Part shown: positions 12,775-23,395 of the stretch, piece by piece
How the letters are laid out: the number at the start of each line of letters is the position of its first letter
Position numbering within the stretch: position 1 is the first letter of the stretch
Assembly (NCBI GenBank): GCA_963383645.1
Contig: OY726571.1
Span: 25,186,116 to 25,250,115 of the forward strand
Origin: Muscardinus avellanarius
Taxonomy: Eukaryota; Chordata; Mammalia; Rodentia; Gliridae
Length of the DNA stretch: 64,000 bases
Reading direction: 5' to 3'
Position numbers and translations under genes: made by a program
The notes under the pieces: model-generated
Told to the model about the DNA's origin: nothing
What the model saw: only the letters and a program-made list of their open reading frames with translations
Database searches by the model: none

Positions 12775-13314
12775 AAAGGGACTAAATCTCAGATAAAACA
12801 GGAGGTAAAATAAACACAAAAATTCTTATCACCTTTTGCTTCAGTTGGATCTGATCTTTGCTCCCTCTTGTAACCCCATCATTTGGGATTTTTCCAGAAA
12901 AATACGCACTCATAAGACAATTGTGTACTGTTGTTAAAAAACAGATAATATTATATGTCTTTGTAAGTTTTGTTCATTTGTATAAAATGGGAATGAAACA
13001 CCTCACCATAATTAGTTCTGAATATACTGAGAAAACTGCACATATTCAGAGGCCATCCTGAGGATAAGCCTCTTCTAGTTTTTACCCCACAGCCAAAGAA
13101 TTTATTCCTGCCCTATGTGAGTCCCTCCAGGCTCCACAGCTTGGTGTCTTCTACTAATTTCAGAAAGCAAAAGCCACTCTACCAATTGACACCAAAGAAG
13201 CATTGCATGTTATCTTTGTGTTGTGGCAAAATACACAGAATTGTTGCCACTTTAACCAATGGCATCCCAGTTTAGCGGCATTAAATAAACTCAACTTGCT
13301 GTGCCCCTCAACTC
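12775..13314. other. Intronic stretch, nothing recognised
   Basis: Mixed AT-rich sequence between two LTR-like repeats. No coding or RNA signal was seen. Confidence 0.45.
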
Positions 13315-13708
13315 AGATTGTAATAAGCCAGGAAACCAGGTGGCTTAAATAACATTTTCTCATAGTTCTGAAGGCTGGAAGTCTGAAATCAGGGTGCCGA
13401 GATGCCAAATCTTGATGCTGTGATGCAAGCTCTTTTCCTGGCTTGGAGACCACTTCTTTCTTACTGTTGCTCATATGGCAACATATGGCAACATATGTGT
13501 GTGTTGGGATGGTTGGGGGAAATCTTCCTACCTTTCTCGTGTTATATGGTCACCAGTTTTATTGGAGTAGGATCCCACCCTTGTGGCTTCATTTCACCTC
13601 AATTACTTCCTACAAGTCCTATTTTCAAATATAATTACATAGAAGGTTCACGCTTCAACATTCGGATTCAAGGAGAGGAGAGGACACAATTCAGTTCATT
13701 GTACAACT
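13315..13708 (-). repeat. MLT1-type MaLR LTR
   Basis: Reversed MLT1 landmarks in order: 'gtggcttaaataac', 'ttctcatagttctgaaggctgg', 'cctggcttggagacc', 'cccacccttgtggcttcattt' and 'gacacaattcagttc'. Internally it carries a short 'catatggcaa' direct duplication near 13472-13495. Confidence 0.7.
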
Positions 13709-14495
13709 ACTTTTTGTTTCTACCAATTTGACTATTCCAGGTTCTTCATACAAGTGGAATCATACAATCTGCTTTTTTCGGTTTTTTTTTTGTTTGTTTT
13801 TAGGAGCAGACTTATTTCACTTAGCATGATGTCCCTAAGTTTAATCCATGTCACAGCAGAACCTCCTTCCTTTGTAAAGCTGGATAGTATTCCATTATAT
13901 TTACAAACCATATTTTGTTAATTCATTGATCTGCCAATGGATGCTTGTCTTCCTTCCACTAGTTGAATTCAACTGCGTTGAATAATGCTTCTGGGCACAT
14001 TGGCATGCAAATACCTGCTTGAGGGCCTGCTATCACTTCTATTCCACTGTACCCAGCAGTGGAATGACTGTATCATATGGTGATGCTATATATTAACTTC
14101 CTAGGGACCAACCATACTGTTTTCCAGAGGAGCCTCCTAATTCACATTCCCCCCTACAGTGTGCAAGATTTCATTTCCTCCCAACACCTGTCATTTGTTT
14201 TGCTTTTAATAGTCATCTTAGTGGGTGTGAAGTGACATTGTGGTCTCTAATGACTAATTTCTTAAACATCTTTTTCTATACTTATGACCATGTGTATATC
14301 TTCTTTGGACATGGAAATAATCAGGATTTTTTGCCTATTCTGAAGTGGGGTTTTTTTCTTTGTTTTGTTCTGAGTTTTAAAAGTTCTTTATATACTCTGT
14401 ATATTAGTTCCTTATCAGATATGGTTTTCAAGTATTTCAGTAACCCACTCAGTGTGTTATCTCTTTATTCTGATAATATTCTTAGATGCACAAAG

Positions 14496-14502
<7 letters not shown>

Positions 14503-14537
<35 letters not shown>
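14503..14537. repeat. (GT)n microsatellite
   Basis: GT run directly abutting the 5' edge of the next SINE (minus-strand tail side). It probably derives from that SINE's tail. Confidence 0.9.
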
Positions 14538-14539
<2 letters not shown>

Positions 14540-14714
14540 TACTGGGGTTCCTGTAAGCCCTTCTACCTCTGGGCTACACTCCCAAACCTATTTTATATTT
14601 TTTTATTTGGAAACAGGGTCTCTTAAGCCAGTGAGGCTGGCTCCGAACCAGCGTGATCCTCCTGTCTCCACCTCCCAAGCATGGGGATTACAAGCGTGTG
14701 CCACCATGCCCGGC
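14538..14714 (-). mobile_element. B1-dID SINE inserted into L1
   Basis: Reversed 'ggggttcc' subfamily copy. A 9-bp direct repeat, 'gatgcacaa', lies at 14485-14493 and 14715-14723, bracketing the GT tail and the SINE. This shows insertion into the older L1. Confidence 0.85.
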
Positions 14715-15405
14715 GATGCACAAGTTTTCAAGTTCAATTTATCCATTTTCTTATTTTTTGCTTGCCTGTTTGATGTCATGTTCAGGAAATCTTTGACAAA
14801 TGACCTAAAGCTTTATCCATATATTTTCCTCTAAAACTATATAGTTTGGCTCACACATTTAGGTGTTTGATCTATTTAGCTCATTTTTAACTGGTTTAAG
14901 GTAATAATTCAACCTCATTCTTGTGCATGTTAATATTCAATTTTCCCAGGATTATTTGTTGAAAAAGTCTGTCATTTTCCCCCAGTGAATAGTCTTGGCA
15001 TGCTTGTTAAAAATCACTTGACCATATATGCTGTCTTTATTGTTGGATTTTTATTCTATTCTGGTCTATGAGTCTGTCTCTATGTGAGTGGCACACTGCT
15101 TTAATTACTATAGAAAGCTTTGGAATCAGGAAGTATGAGTTGTCCAACTTCAGTTTTTTTCTGTTTGTTTTGTTAATTTTTTTGGCTATTCAGAACCCTT
15201 TGAGGTTCTCATATGAATTTACAGATGGATTTTTTATTAGTGCAAAAAATATAATCACTGAGATTCTTATAGGGACTTTACTAAATTTGCACATAACTTT
15301 GGGTAGTATTAACATCTTAACAATATTAACTCTACCAATCCATGAACACAGAATGTCTTTTCATCTATTTATATCTTTCTGCAATTATAATATTTAACCA
15401 AATGT

Positions 15406-15814
15406 TCCCACAGGCTCATTGTCCTTCTCCCCAGGCAAACACAACTGTAGCTCAACAGGTTTTCCATGTGGCCCTCCCTGTTCTGTTCCCACAGCACAAA
15501 CATCGTGGGGCATCTCATGCCAGAAAAGAGCCAAGGAAGGAACAGCTGTGTCTTCCTCAGCCCCAGCTTCTCCATATCTGTGTGCGAGTCAGTTTCATAG
15601 TTGCTCTAGAAGTGAGATTACTACAAAACTGGGCCCTGACCTCTCTGCCAGAATCCAGTCAGCATATGCCGTCATTGTCCCTGAGACTGAAAGAGAAGGC
15701 ACTGAAATTCACAGTTGGCAAGTGTGGGACTTTAAGAGGCTCTGGAGGTCCCAGTACAAGGATGGGAATCCCAGGCCTATCGCTGACTTATTATAAGCTA
15801 TCTATATATTGTGT
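15406..15814. other. Intronic stretch with chance open frames
   Basis: Two overlapping plus-strand frames are open here, but neither resembles a known family and the longer one begins inside the L1. Read as unique intronic DNA. Confidence 0.45.
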
Positions 15815-16146
15815 AGGAAGTGGAATGGTGGCCCACAAAAAGATATATTTACATCCTTATTTCCAGAACCAATAAATGTAGCTGTATTCAAAAAAGGAGT
15901 CTTTTCAGGTGGAATGAAATTAAATATCTCTAGATGAGATTATCCTGGATTACCGAGGCAAGCCCACAATTCAAAAACAAGAGTCCTTATAAGAGACACT
16001 CAGAGAAGAGGCACATAAAGACAATGAGAAGACATTATGAAAACAGAGAGTGGAATGAGCAACTCAGGGCAAGAAATCCTGGCAGCCACCAAAAGCTTAA
16101 AGAGGCAAGGAGTAAAATCCCCCTTAGAGCCCCTGAAAAAATGCAG
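15815..16146 (+). repeat. MLT1-type LTR, 5' part
   Basis: MLT1 landmarks in order: 'aatggtggcccacaaaaag', 'aaggagtcttttcaggtgg', 'gagattatcctggattacc' and 'gagtccttataagagacac'. A SINE and its microsatellites interrupt it; the LTR resumes at 16531. Confidence 0.7.
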
Positions 16147-16262
16147 ACCCCACTGGGCATGGTGGTGCATGCCTGTAATCCTGGCTGAGAGCCGAAGGCA
16201 GGCAGATTGCAAATTCAAGGCCAGCCTGGGCAACTTAGTGGGACCCTATCTAAAATAAAATG
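16147..16262 (+). mobile_element. B1-half SINE inside MLT1
   Basis: B1 half 'gggcatggtggtgcatgcc' through 'ggccagcctgggcaac' and linker. A purine-rich expansion separates it from its ID half at 16345-16420. Confidence 0.75.
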
Positions 16263-16344
16263 AAAGAAAGAGAGGAAGGAGGGAGGGAGGGAGGGAGAGG
16301 GAGATAGAGAAGGAGGGGAGAAAGGTGTGTGGGGGGGGGGGGAG
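16263..16344. repeat. Purine-rich (GGGA)n low-complexity tract
   Basis: Runs of GGGA/GAGG followed by a stretch of Gs at about 16329-16342. It lies where the SINE linker should be, suggesting expansion of the A-rich linker. Confidence 0.85.
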
Positions 16345-16462
16345 TAGGCTTGTAAGCTGTGTAGACAGTGGTCAGTGGTAGAATGCCCCTGGAGTCAATC
16401 CTCAATACTTCAAAAGGAAAAGAAGAGAAGGGAAGGGAAAAGGAAAGAAAGCAGCAAGACAG
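16345..16462 (+). mobile_element. ID half of the interrupted SINE
   Basis: 'cagtggtagaatgcccctgg' and 'gtcaatcctcaatactt' match the ID-like half, followed by an AG-rich tail. Completes the SINE begun at 16147. Confidence 0.7.
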
Positions 16463-16530
16463 GGAAGGAAGGAAGGAAGGAAGGAAGGAAGGAAGGAAGG
16501 AAGGAAGGAAGGAAGGAAGGAAGGAAGGAA
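16463..16530. repeat. (GGAA)n microsatellite
   Basis: About 17 GGAA units in the tail of the SINE. Ets-family proteins bind GGAA repeats in other systems; nothing here shows a function. Confidence 0.95.
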
Positions 16531-16632
16531 ACCTGCCAACATATTAATCTTGGACTTCTGGCCTCCAAAGCTGAGAGGGAAAACTTTCCAGCCACCAGGT
16601 TGTGGTAGTTGGTCATGGCCGCAGGAAGCTAA
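16531..16632 (+). repeat. MLT1-type LTR, 3' part
   Basis: Continues the LTR broken at 16146: 'aatcttggacttctggcctcc' followed by 'ccaccaggttgtggtagttgg', the standard MLT1 3' landmarks. Confidence 0.7.
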
Positions 16633-16634
16633 AT

Positions 16635-17680
16635 TGACATGTTTTCTCTTTGCAGAATATGAATAATCACAGTAACTTCCTCCTAGAATTGTGATAGTTA
16701 AATCAAATAATCTATGAAAAGCAATTAGCATAAGGCCTACCACAGCAGGCTCTCCAACAATGTTGGCTATTGTTAATTGCTACCATTAGACCCCTGGTTA
16801 ACATTACAAATGGATAGAGGGTGCAGCACATTACCTAATCATATAAGGGCAGAGTCCAGGAAAATAATTGTTTTTGCATGAGAGGCCTTTCAGTGGTATA
16901 TGTGTGTGGTTTTTTTTAAGGCAAAAATTACAGTCCTTTTTTTGTTTACTGAGGCCCATGGGAAATGGATAATATCACATTGTACATTCCAAAGAGCAAA
17001 TACTAAGCTCCCATATATTCATATTTTGGGAGTAGGAAGAAAGCTACATATGTAAAAAATATGTGGAACAGTCCCCATGAGCCACCAGATATATAAAATA
17101 AACATACTGCACATGCCAAACTTTGTGCTATATATATGTACATTTTTCTGGAGAGTTCCTAGTTTTCATCAAATTCTCAAAAGGAGTCTACCAATCCCCC
17201 AAAAGTTAAAAATTACATATATAAAATGATACTGACAGCCATGAAAAGACTAAGGCCATGCTTAAAAAACAGGCAAGTGCCACATTCGGCCAAGGGGTCA
17301 CTCATGGATCAAAAAGTCATTACTGGAGCTTTGCCCAGGCCCCAATTCCCATGGTAAGAATCCATGAGTCAGGATTTAAATAAGAAATTTTTGAGACGAA
17401 TGAGCAGCAAGTGAATTTAACACAATAAAGATCTCCTTAATAGATTTGAAAGGTGGGTAATAGCAGAAAGTGGATATAAACATGACCAACAAAAAAAAAA
17501 CCTAGCAATAAAGGCTTTTTAAGTCAACTTAAAAATTCAGTGTTTAGTGAGGCCTCTTTGAAATCCTAAGATTAACTGCAGAAATAATAACAAATAGTTT
17601 TCATAGCAACCTGTCTCCATCAGAAAAAAAAATTAGCTCAAAAATAGTGAACATTTAAAAGGCAACTATAGAGAAATTAC
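16635..17680. other. AT-rich intronic stretch, no gene
   Basis: No exon or RNA gene. The sequence looks like ordinary intron with A- and T-rich runs. Confidence 0.5.
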
Positions 17681-17684
17681 TATT

Positions 17685-18056
17685 TATAGAGGCTTAAACT
17701 ATGTCCTCCCAAAATTCAGATGTTGAAACGCTAACCCTCATGTTACTGTACTGAAAATAGGGTGTTAAGGAAATAATTAAGATTAAAAGAGGTCAGAAAA
17801 GTTGGGTCCCAATCTAATAGGACTTATCCTTATAAGAAAAAGAGATACCAAGGGGTATGTGTGCACAAGAGAAAAGGTCTTGTGAGAAACAGCAAAGAGG
17901 TGGCCATTTACAGACCAAGGAAAGCTCTCAGAACAAACCAAACCTACCAACACCTTATTCTTGGACTCTCAGGCTCCAAAACTGAGAAATAAATGCCCAC
18001 TGTGTAAGCCACGTAGGTGTAGTATTTGTTACAGCAGCCTTAGCTGACTAATACAC
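17685..18056 (+). repeat. MLT1-type MaLR LTR
   Basis: Nearly full MLT1: 'tgtcctcccaaaattcagat', 'taattaagattaaaagagg', 'ggtcccaatctaataggac', 'ttattcttggactctcaggc' and terminal 'cagccttagctgactaatac'. Confidence 0.8.
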
Positions 18057-18344
18057 TATACACTAAAATCCATGCCAGGTCCTAGAGTTACGGAGATGAT
18101 TAAGAAGTTTCTCCTCAGACCCTCCTGCTACTGCAAAAAAAAAAAAAATCTCAAGAATGTCTCACTGGCCTGAGGTAACACTACTGTCCACTAACCTGGC
18201 CTCTGGAAGCCACCAGAAGCTAATGTTGGGGCTATCTTTCATTTGAACTGGCCTAGACTGGCTGTTTATAGTGTATATAAACCCAGGCTTTTGTTTGTTT
18301 GTTCATTTTGTTGGGTTTTTTTGTTGTTGTTTTTTAGAAGAGAT

Positions 18345-18542
18345 AAGGTTTTAGTACTAAGGATTGAACCCATGGGTATTCTAACTCTGAGCTACACTCC
18401 CAGCACTTTTTATTTTTTTTATTTTCAAACAGGTTCTCACAAAGTTGCCCAGGGTCTCATTAAGCTGAAGCTGACCTCAGACCTGAGATCCTCCTGTCTC
18501 TGCCTCCCAAGCACTGGGATCATAGGTGCATGCCGCTGCCCT
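18345..18542 (-). mobile_element. B1-dID SINE
   Basis: Reversed copy, moderately diverged, from 'aggattgaacccatgggta' to 'aggtgcatgccgctgccc'. Confidence 0.8.
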
Positions 18543-18747
18543 CTATAATAATTATAGTTTTATTAATCCTAGAACTAGATTAATCTTTATTTTCTTGAAA
18601 GTCTCTTTTGTTTAGTATGTTTTTTTTGAGGGGGGGGGGTTGTTCTGCTCTGCTTTGCTTTCAGTAGAAATAGTTTTATTCTCTACCAAAGAATAAACAA
18701 GTCATATTTGGGGGGGGGAGTTATTTTTTGTTGTTGTTGTTTTTTGT

Positions 18748-18808
18748 GTGCAGTACTGGGAATGGAACTCAGGAACATTGTACATCCAAGCTACACTCCT
18801 AGCTTTAT
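18748..18808 (-). mobile_element. ID-half SINE fragment
   Basis: Reversed ID half only ('cagtactgggaatggaactc' to 'gctacactcctagc'). It abuts the L1-type sequence that follows. Confidence 0.7.
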
Positions 18809-18819
18809 TTTTTAATTTT

Positions 18820-19165
18820 TTAATATATTTTTATTGGTGCATTGTAGTCAAACATCACAATGGGTTACAAGACTTGTTAGGATTTTCAAGTACACATCAT
18901 CCAATCAACCTTTATCCAATCCCCATCCCATTCCCTTCCCCTCCCTCAATCCCATGCTTGATTTAGTGTTTAACATTGATATATTTATTTACGTACATCA
19001 TGTGCTTTAAAGAGATTCCATCTTCTCCCGTCCCATGCCCTCTGATTGGTCACCTTAACTGCTCCTCCATAGGGCCCTTTCTTCCACTAGATTCCCTCCT
19101 ATTACCCATTTCTTCCTAGTTTTGCATATTAGGGAAAGCATTAGATTTTTTTTTCTGTGATATTT
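18820..19165 (-). mobile_element. L1 3'-end-like sequence
   Basis: Begins with T-rich sequence and 'ttattggtgcattgtag', the reverse complement of the local L1 terminus (compare the plus-strand end near 42724). A C-rich tract ('cccttcccctccctcaatcc') follows, matching the inverted G-rich L1 3' UTR. It directly precedes the minisatellite, so it may be the 3' end of a composite element. Confidence 0.6.
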
Positions 19166-19184
19166 CTCTGTGTATGCCGCTTTG

Positions 19185-20775
19185 CAAGTTCCGATCCCAC
19201 TCTTGAAGGCACCGGCACCGGCTAGCCACCCGGTAGACTCTGATCCCGGCCTCACTGGCTCCAGTAACGGCCTTACCTTGTGGCAGGCTCTGATCCCAGC
19301 CTCACTAGCCCTGACACCAGCCTCTTCCCTAGGCAGGCTCCGATCCTGGCCTCGCTGGCCCCGAAACCGGCCTCACCCTCAGAAGGCTCCAATCACGGCC
19401 TTGGAGGCCTCAGCACCGGCCTTGCCTCACGACAGGACCCGATCCCATCCTTGCTTGCCCCGGCACTGCCCTCACCCTTCGGCAGGCTCTGATCCTGGCC
19501 TCGGAGGCACCAGCACCGGCCTTGCATCATGGCAGGCTCCAATCCCAACCTTGCTGACCCAGGCACTGGCCTCACCCCTCGGCAAGCTCCAATCCCAGTT
19601 TCAGAGGCCCCAGAACCGGCCTTGCCTCACGACAGGCTCCGATCCCAGCCTCGCTGGCCCCGACACCAGCCTCACCCCTCAGCAGGCTTTGATCCCGGCC
19701 TCGCTGACCCTGGAACCAGCCTTGCCTCACGGCTCCAATCCTGGCCGGCCTTCCTGGCCCCGACACCGGCCTCACCCCTCAGCAGGCTCTGATCCCAGCT
19801 TCAGCACTGGCCTTGCCTCATGGCAGGCTCCAATCCCAGCCTCACTGTCCCCAACACCAGCCTCACCCCTCAGCAGGCTCTGATCCCGGCCTCAGAGGCC
19901 CCAGCACCGGCCTTGCCTCATGGCAGGCTCTGATCCCTGCCTCACTGGCCCCAGCACTGGCCTTGCCTCACGGCAGGTTCCAGTCCCGTCCTCGCTGGCC
20001 CCGACACCAGCCTCACCCCTCAGCGGGCTCCGATCCTGGCCTTGGAGGCCCCAGCACTGGCCTTGTCTCATGGCAGGCTCCAATCCCAGCCTCACTGACC
20101 CAGGCACTGGCATTACCCCTTGGCAGGCTCTGATCACAGCCTCAGAGGCCCCAGCACTGACCTTGCCTCATGGCAGGCTTGGATCCCAGCCTTGCTAGGC
20201 CAGGCACTGGCTTTGCCTCATGGCAGACTCCTATTCTGGCCTCACTGACCCTGTCACCAACCTCACCCCTTGGAAGGCTCTGATCCTAGCCTCGGAGGTC
20301 CCAGCACCAGTCTTGTCTCACGGTAAGCTCTGATCCCAACCTCGCTGACCCAGGCACTGGCCTCACCCCTCTGCAGGCTCCAATTCCAGCCTCGCTGGCC
20401 CTGAAACCAGCCTTGCCTCATGGCAGGCTATGATCCCTGCTGGCCTCCCTGGCCCCAACACTGGCCTCACCCCATCGGCAGGCTCCGATCCTGGCCTCAG
20501 AGGCCCCAGCACCGGCCTTGCCTCCCGGCAGGTTCTGATCCCAGCCTCGCTGGCCCCAGCACCGGCCTTGCCTCACAGCTGGCTCCGATCCTGGCCTCGC
20601 TGACCCTGGCACTGGCCTCACCCCTCGGCAGGCTCCAATCCCAGCCTCAGAGGCCCCAGCACCAGCACTGCCTCATGGCAGGCTCCAATCCAGCCTTACT
20701 GGCCCCAACACTGACCTAGCCATCCGGCAGGCTCCTATCCCAGCCTCAGAGGCCTGGGCACCATCCTTGCTGTCT
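19185..20775. repeat. GC-rich minisatellite, ~50-bp unit, ~32 copies
   Basis: Tandem units of about 50 bp each contain 'caggctcygatcc', 'ggcctc', 'ggcccc' and 'caccggcct'. Two variants alternate irregularly, one ending near 'cacccctcagcagg' and the other near 'tgcctcatggcagg'. Because 50 is not a multiple of 3, any reading frame cycles through three phases and repeats every 150 nt. The sparse stops therefore leave long open frames on both strands, for example 19170-19883. I regard these as by-products, not genes. Confidence 0.92.
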
Positions 20776-20807
20776 TGCTGTGCATTGGGCTCTGTATTTT
20801 GCCACTG

Positions 20808-21026
20808 TTTTTTTTTTTTTTTTTTTTTTTTTTTTTGGTGGTACTGGGGTTCCTGAATACCCTTCCACCTCCGGGCTCTCACTCCCGGAGACCGATATTA
20901 TATATATATATATATAGTTTGTTTGGAAACAGGGTCTCTCAAGCCAGCAAGGCTGGACTCGAACCTGCGCGATCCTCTTGTCTCCACCTCCCAAGCACAG
21001 GGATTGCATGTGTCACCATGCCCAGC
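20808..21026 (-). mobile_element. B1-dID SINE with poly(T) and (TA)n linker
   Basis: Long T run (reverse-complement A tail) at 20808-20836, then the ID half of the 'ggggttcctg' subfamily, an expanded TA linker at about 20896-20916, and the B1 half ending 'tcaccatgcccagc'. Confidence 0.85.
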
Positions 21027-21094
21027 GTTCTTCAATTTTTTTTTTAATATGAGAGAGCAGTACATGTCTTTTGAGAAAGCTGAGACCCCAAATA

Positions 21095-21391
21095 CCCAGT
21101 GGCAATGAATTGTGCCCTCCCTCCAAAGGCCGAGGTCCACAGCTTCACTCCAGAGAGCAGGCTCTGCTGCTCCACGTGTACCCTGGCCTCCCACTCTGCA
21201 CAGAGGAGCACGGTGGCTATGAGGGCTGATGATTCCCAGAATCCGCAGTGTGGCGGCTCATCCCGACCATTCGGGGCTCCCTCTGAAACCCCCCAAACCC
21301 TTTTACCACTTAGCATGTTGTCCAGAATTCCCGATCATGTGTGGGAGAAGCAGTCTACTTTTGGGGAGATTTCCTCAAAAGTTCACGGTGT
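21095..21391 (-). repeat. GC-rich repeat block, copy A
   Basis: Contains 'aatgaattgtgccctccctcc', 'gtccacagcttcactccag' and 'gcaggctctgctgctcca', each recognisable again in copy B at about 21992-22070. Also contains a 'tgttgtccagaattcccgat' segment repeated near 21690. The duplicated arrangement suggests a larger internal repeat of the 18.8-22.7 kb block. Strand assigned by inference. Confidence 0.5.
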
Positions 21392-21577
21392 GTTAGGCGT
21401 GGTGGCGTACACTTGTAATCCCCACGCTTGGGAGGCAGAGACAGGAGGATTGCACTGGTTCAGAGCCAGCCTCGCTGGCTTAAGAGACCCTGTTTCCAAA
21501 TAAAAAAATAGGTCTGGGAGTGTAGCCCGGAGGTAGAAGGGCTTCCAGGAACCCCAGTACCACCAAAAAAAAAAAAA
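21392..21577 (+). mobile_element. B1-dID SINE in GC-rich block
   Basis: Copy ending 'accccagtaccacc' and an A tail. Flanked by 'gttcacggtg' (21381-21390) and 'gttcacgatg' (from 21578), an imperfect target duplication. It is therefore a later insertion into the block. Confidence 0.85.
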
Positions 21578-21960
21578 GTTCACGATGGACTGGACTGGAT
21601 CTGTCTGCCCCTCCAAATTCTGGTCACCACCACTGCCACTGCTGCCACTGCCATCTCAGTTCTCTCCCGAACACCTTTCCCACACGGATTGTTTTCCAGA
21701 ATTCCCAAGTATGTGTGGCAGTAGCGGTATACCTTTGAGGATATTTCTTTAAAATTATGAGGTGGAATGGATTGAATCTCTACCTTTACCAAATGCTGAC
21801 TGACCACTGCTGCCTCTGCTGCTGCCACAGCCATCTCAGTTCTCTGCAGAGCACCCTCTTCACACAGTATGTTGTCCCAAGTTCCCGCGGCCATCTTGAC
21901 CCCTCTCCAATATTTTTTCCTTCTTTTTTTTTTTTTTTAAGAAGATAGCATGTGTGGTTT
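21578..21960 (-). repeat. GC-rich repeat block, middle copies
   Basis: Two consecutive related segments, each with 'gccatctcagttctct', followed by 'ccagaattccca/cccaagttcccg', and 'tgtgtggcagtagcgg'-type sequence. The segment ending near 21895 includes 'gcggccatcttgac', a YY1-type site on the minus strand. Confidence 0.5.
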
Positions 21961-22110
21961 GAAGAGGTTGTGGGATCGAGCACTTGGCAGCAATGACTTT
22001 TATCTCCCTTCCAGGAGCAGAGGCCCACAGTCTCACTGCGCAGAGCAGGATCTGCTGTTCCAGGCACACCACAGAGCCTGGCGCAGCACAGCAGCGCTGA
22101 GTTCCTTGGG
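21961..22110 (-). repeat. GC-rich repeat block, copy B
   Basis: 'agcaatgacttttatctccc', 'gcccacagtctcactgcgc' and 'agcaggatctgctgttcca' parallel copy A at 21095-21180. Similarity is clear by eye but diverged. Confidence 0.5.
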
Positions 22111-22410
22111 ATACACAGCTTGGCCTCCCGCCCGGCACCGGGCCTCCCAGTTCCTGGGCTTGGCCTCTCGCCTGGCGCCGGGTGTCTTGGGACTCAAGCT
22201 TGGCTTCCCACCTGGTGCCGGGCTTCCCAGTTTGCGGGCTCAGCCTCCAGTCTGGCACCAGGTCTCCTGGGATGCGGGCTCGGCTCGGCCTCCCTCCCAG
22301 TGCCGGGCCTCCCGGTTCCCGGGCTCGGCTTCCCACGCCGCGCCCGGCTTCCCACCCCGCGCCAGGCCTCTCAGTCCCCGGGCTCGGCTTCCCCCCAGGC
22401 TTGCTCAGCT
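22111..22410. repeat. Second GC-rich minisatellite
   Basis: About five to six diverged units of roughly 50-60 bp built on 'ggcctcccgcccggcaccgg', 'cctcccagttcctgggct' and 'cgggctcggcttccc'. CpG-rich compared with the rest of the window. Frames stay open on the plus strand by composition. Confidence 0.8.
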
Positions 22411-22730
22411 CCCTCTACCATGCCTGGTCGCTTTTCTTACAAGGTATGATGTTAAGAGTTCCCTGCATGTGCGGCTGAAGCGGTCTTTTCCCTAATCTCT
22501 TCTGGGATGTTCGTCCCCAAAATCACTTTTCTTGCATGGTGGGCGCTTCCTTGTCGTCTTGCTTCTAATTCTGCCACTATCCACTCTTTCTCCTGGGTTC
22601 TAGATCAGAAGTCATGGCTGAAAATGTCTCCTTAAGTTGTCCCAATCAGATTTTAATCCTAACTCTGGTGTCCAGGGCTTCTCCGAGGAATGCATGTTCT
22701 GATCGCAGCCATCTTGCCTCCCTCGGTCTT
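22411..22730 (-). repeat. Putative 5' end of composite minus-strand element
   Basis: On the minus strand this starts near 'gaccgagggaggcaagatgg' (22709-22718 holds the inverted YY1-type 'ccatcttgcc'), as L1 5' UTRs do. It then runs into the second minisatellite. The element assignment is inference. No host gene is seen. Confidence 0.4.
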
Positions 22731-22739
22731 ACTCTAATT

Positions 22740-22879
22740 TCTTTATTTTTGAAACAGGGTCTCACTAAGTTACGAATAACCTCACTAAGTAGCTGAGGCT
22801 GTCCTCAGTTACTGACTGCAATCCTCTAGTTTCTGCCTCCCAAATGCTGGGATTACAAGCGTGCGCCACCACACCCGCC
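22740..22879 (-). mobile_element. B1-half SINE
   Basis: Reversed linker plus B1 half ('gaaacagggtctcactaag' to 'gcgccaccacacccgcc'), with no ID half. Confidence 0.75.
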
Positions 22880-22884
22880 TACAA

Positions 22885-23130
22885 ATCCCGTTTTTACCAT
22901 TCACCATTCATATTACAATATGACCAAATCCAAATTAGTTTGTTCTCAGAACTACCTATCCATTAAATCAGACAAGACTAACCACATTGTAGAAAATTTA
23001 AGAGGAGGGATATTAAATAAAATGCTCAGATTAGAAATAAATGTGAGATTATCATTCAGAATTCTAACTGGAGTATTTTAAGATTATTACATCAAATATT
23101 ACGTAAGATAATGCCCTGGGGTAGAATTTT
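22885..23130. other. AT-rich intronic stretch
   Basis: No gene or clear repeat recognised. Confidence 0.45.
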
Positions 23131-23134
<4 letters not shown>

Positions 23135-23174
<40 letters not shown>

Positions 23175-23372
23175 CACTGGGGATTGAAACCAGAAGCATT
23201 CTACCTCTGAACTACACCCCTATCCCAATTTTATTTTTTATTTGGAAACAGGGTCTCACTAGGTTGCTGAGAGCATCACTAAGTTGCCACCGAGGCTGGC
23301 TTTGAACCTGCAATCTTCCTTTCTCAGCCTCCCAAGTACTGGGATTACAAACATGTGCCACCACATCTAGCT
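23135..23372 (-). mobile_element. (GT)n plus B1-dID SINE
   Basis: A GT microsatellite at 23135-23173 leads into a complete reversed SINE, from 'gcactggggattgaaacc' to 'gtgccaccacatctagc'. Confidence 0.85.
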
Positions 23373-23395
23373 AGAATTTTTTTTATTAATTATTA

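Larger units (their letters stand above)
13709..15405 (-). repeat. Old L1 LINE fragment, SINE-interrupted
   Basis: About 1.7 kb with reverse-complement L1 3'-region landmarks such as 'cttagcatgatgtccctaag', 'tggatagtattccatta', 'cttggcatgcttgttaaaaatc' and 'attactatagaaagctttgg'. A GT microsatellite plus SINE at 14503-14714 interrupts it. ORF2 is eroded and non-coding. Confidence 0.75.

Noticed and set aside
15342..15875. 177- and 125-codon overlapping plus-strand frames
   Set aside because: The longer begins inside an old minus-strand L1 and ends in an MLT1 LTR. Neither resembles a known protein.
19170..20719. Long overlapping Pro/Ser-rich open frames on both strands
   Set aside because: They lie wholly in the 50-bp minisatellite. 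Frame rotation and low stop frequency explain them, and no start, splice or domain context exists.
21950..22495. 181-codon frame and minus-strand 158-codon frame in CpG-rich DNA
   Set aside because: Produced by the second GC-rich minisatellite. Both strands are open and there is no domain.
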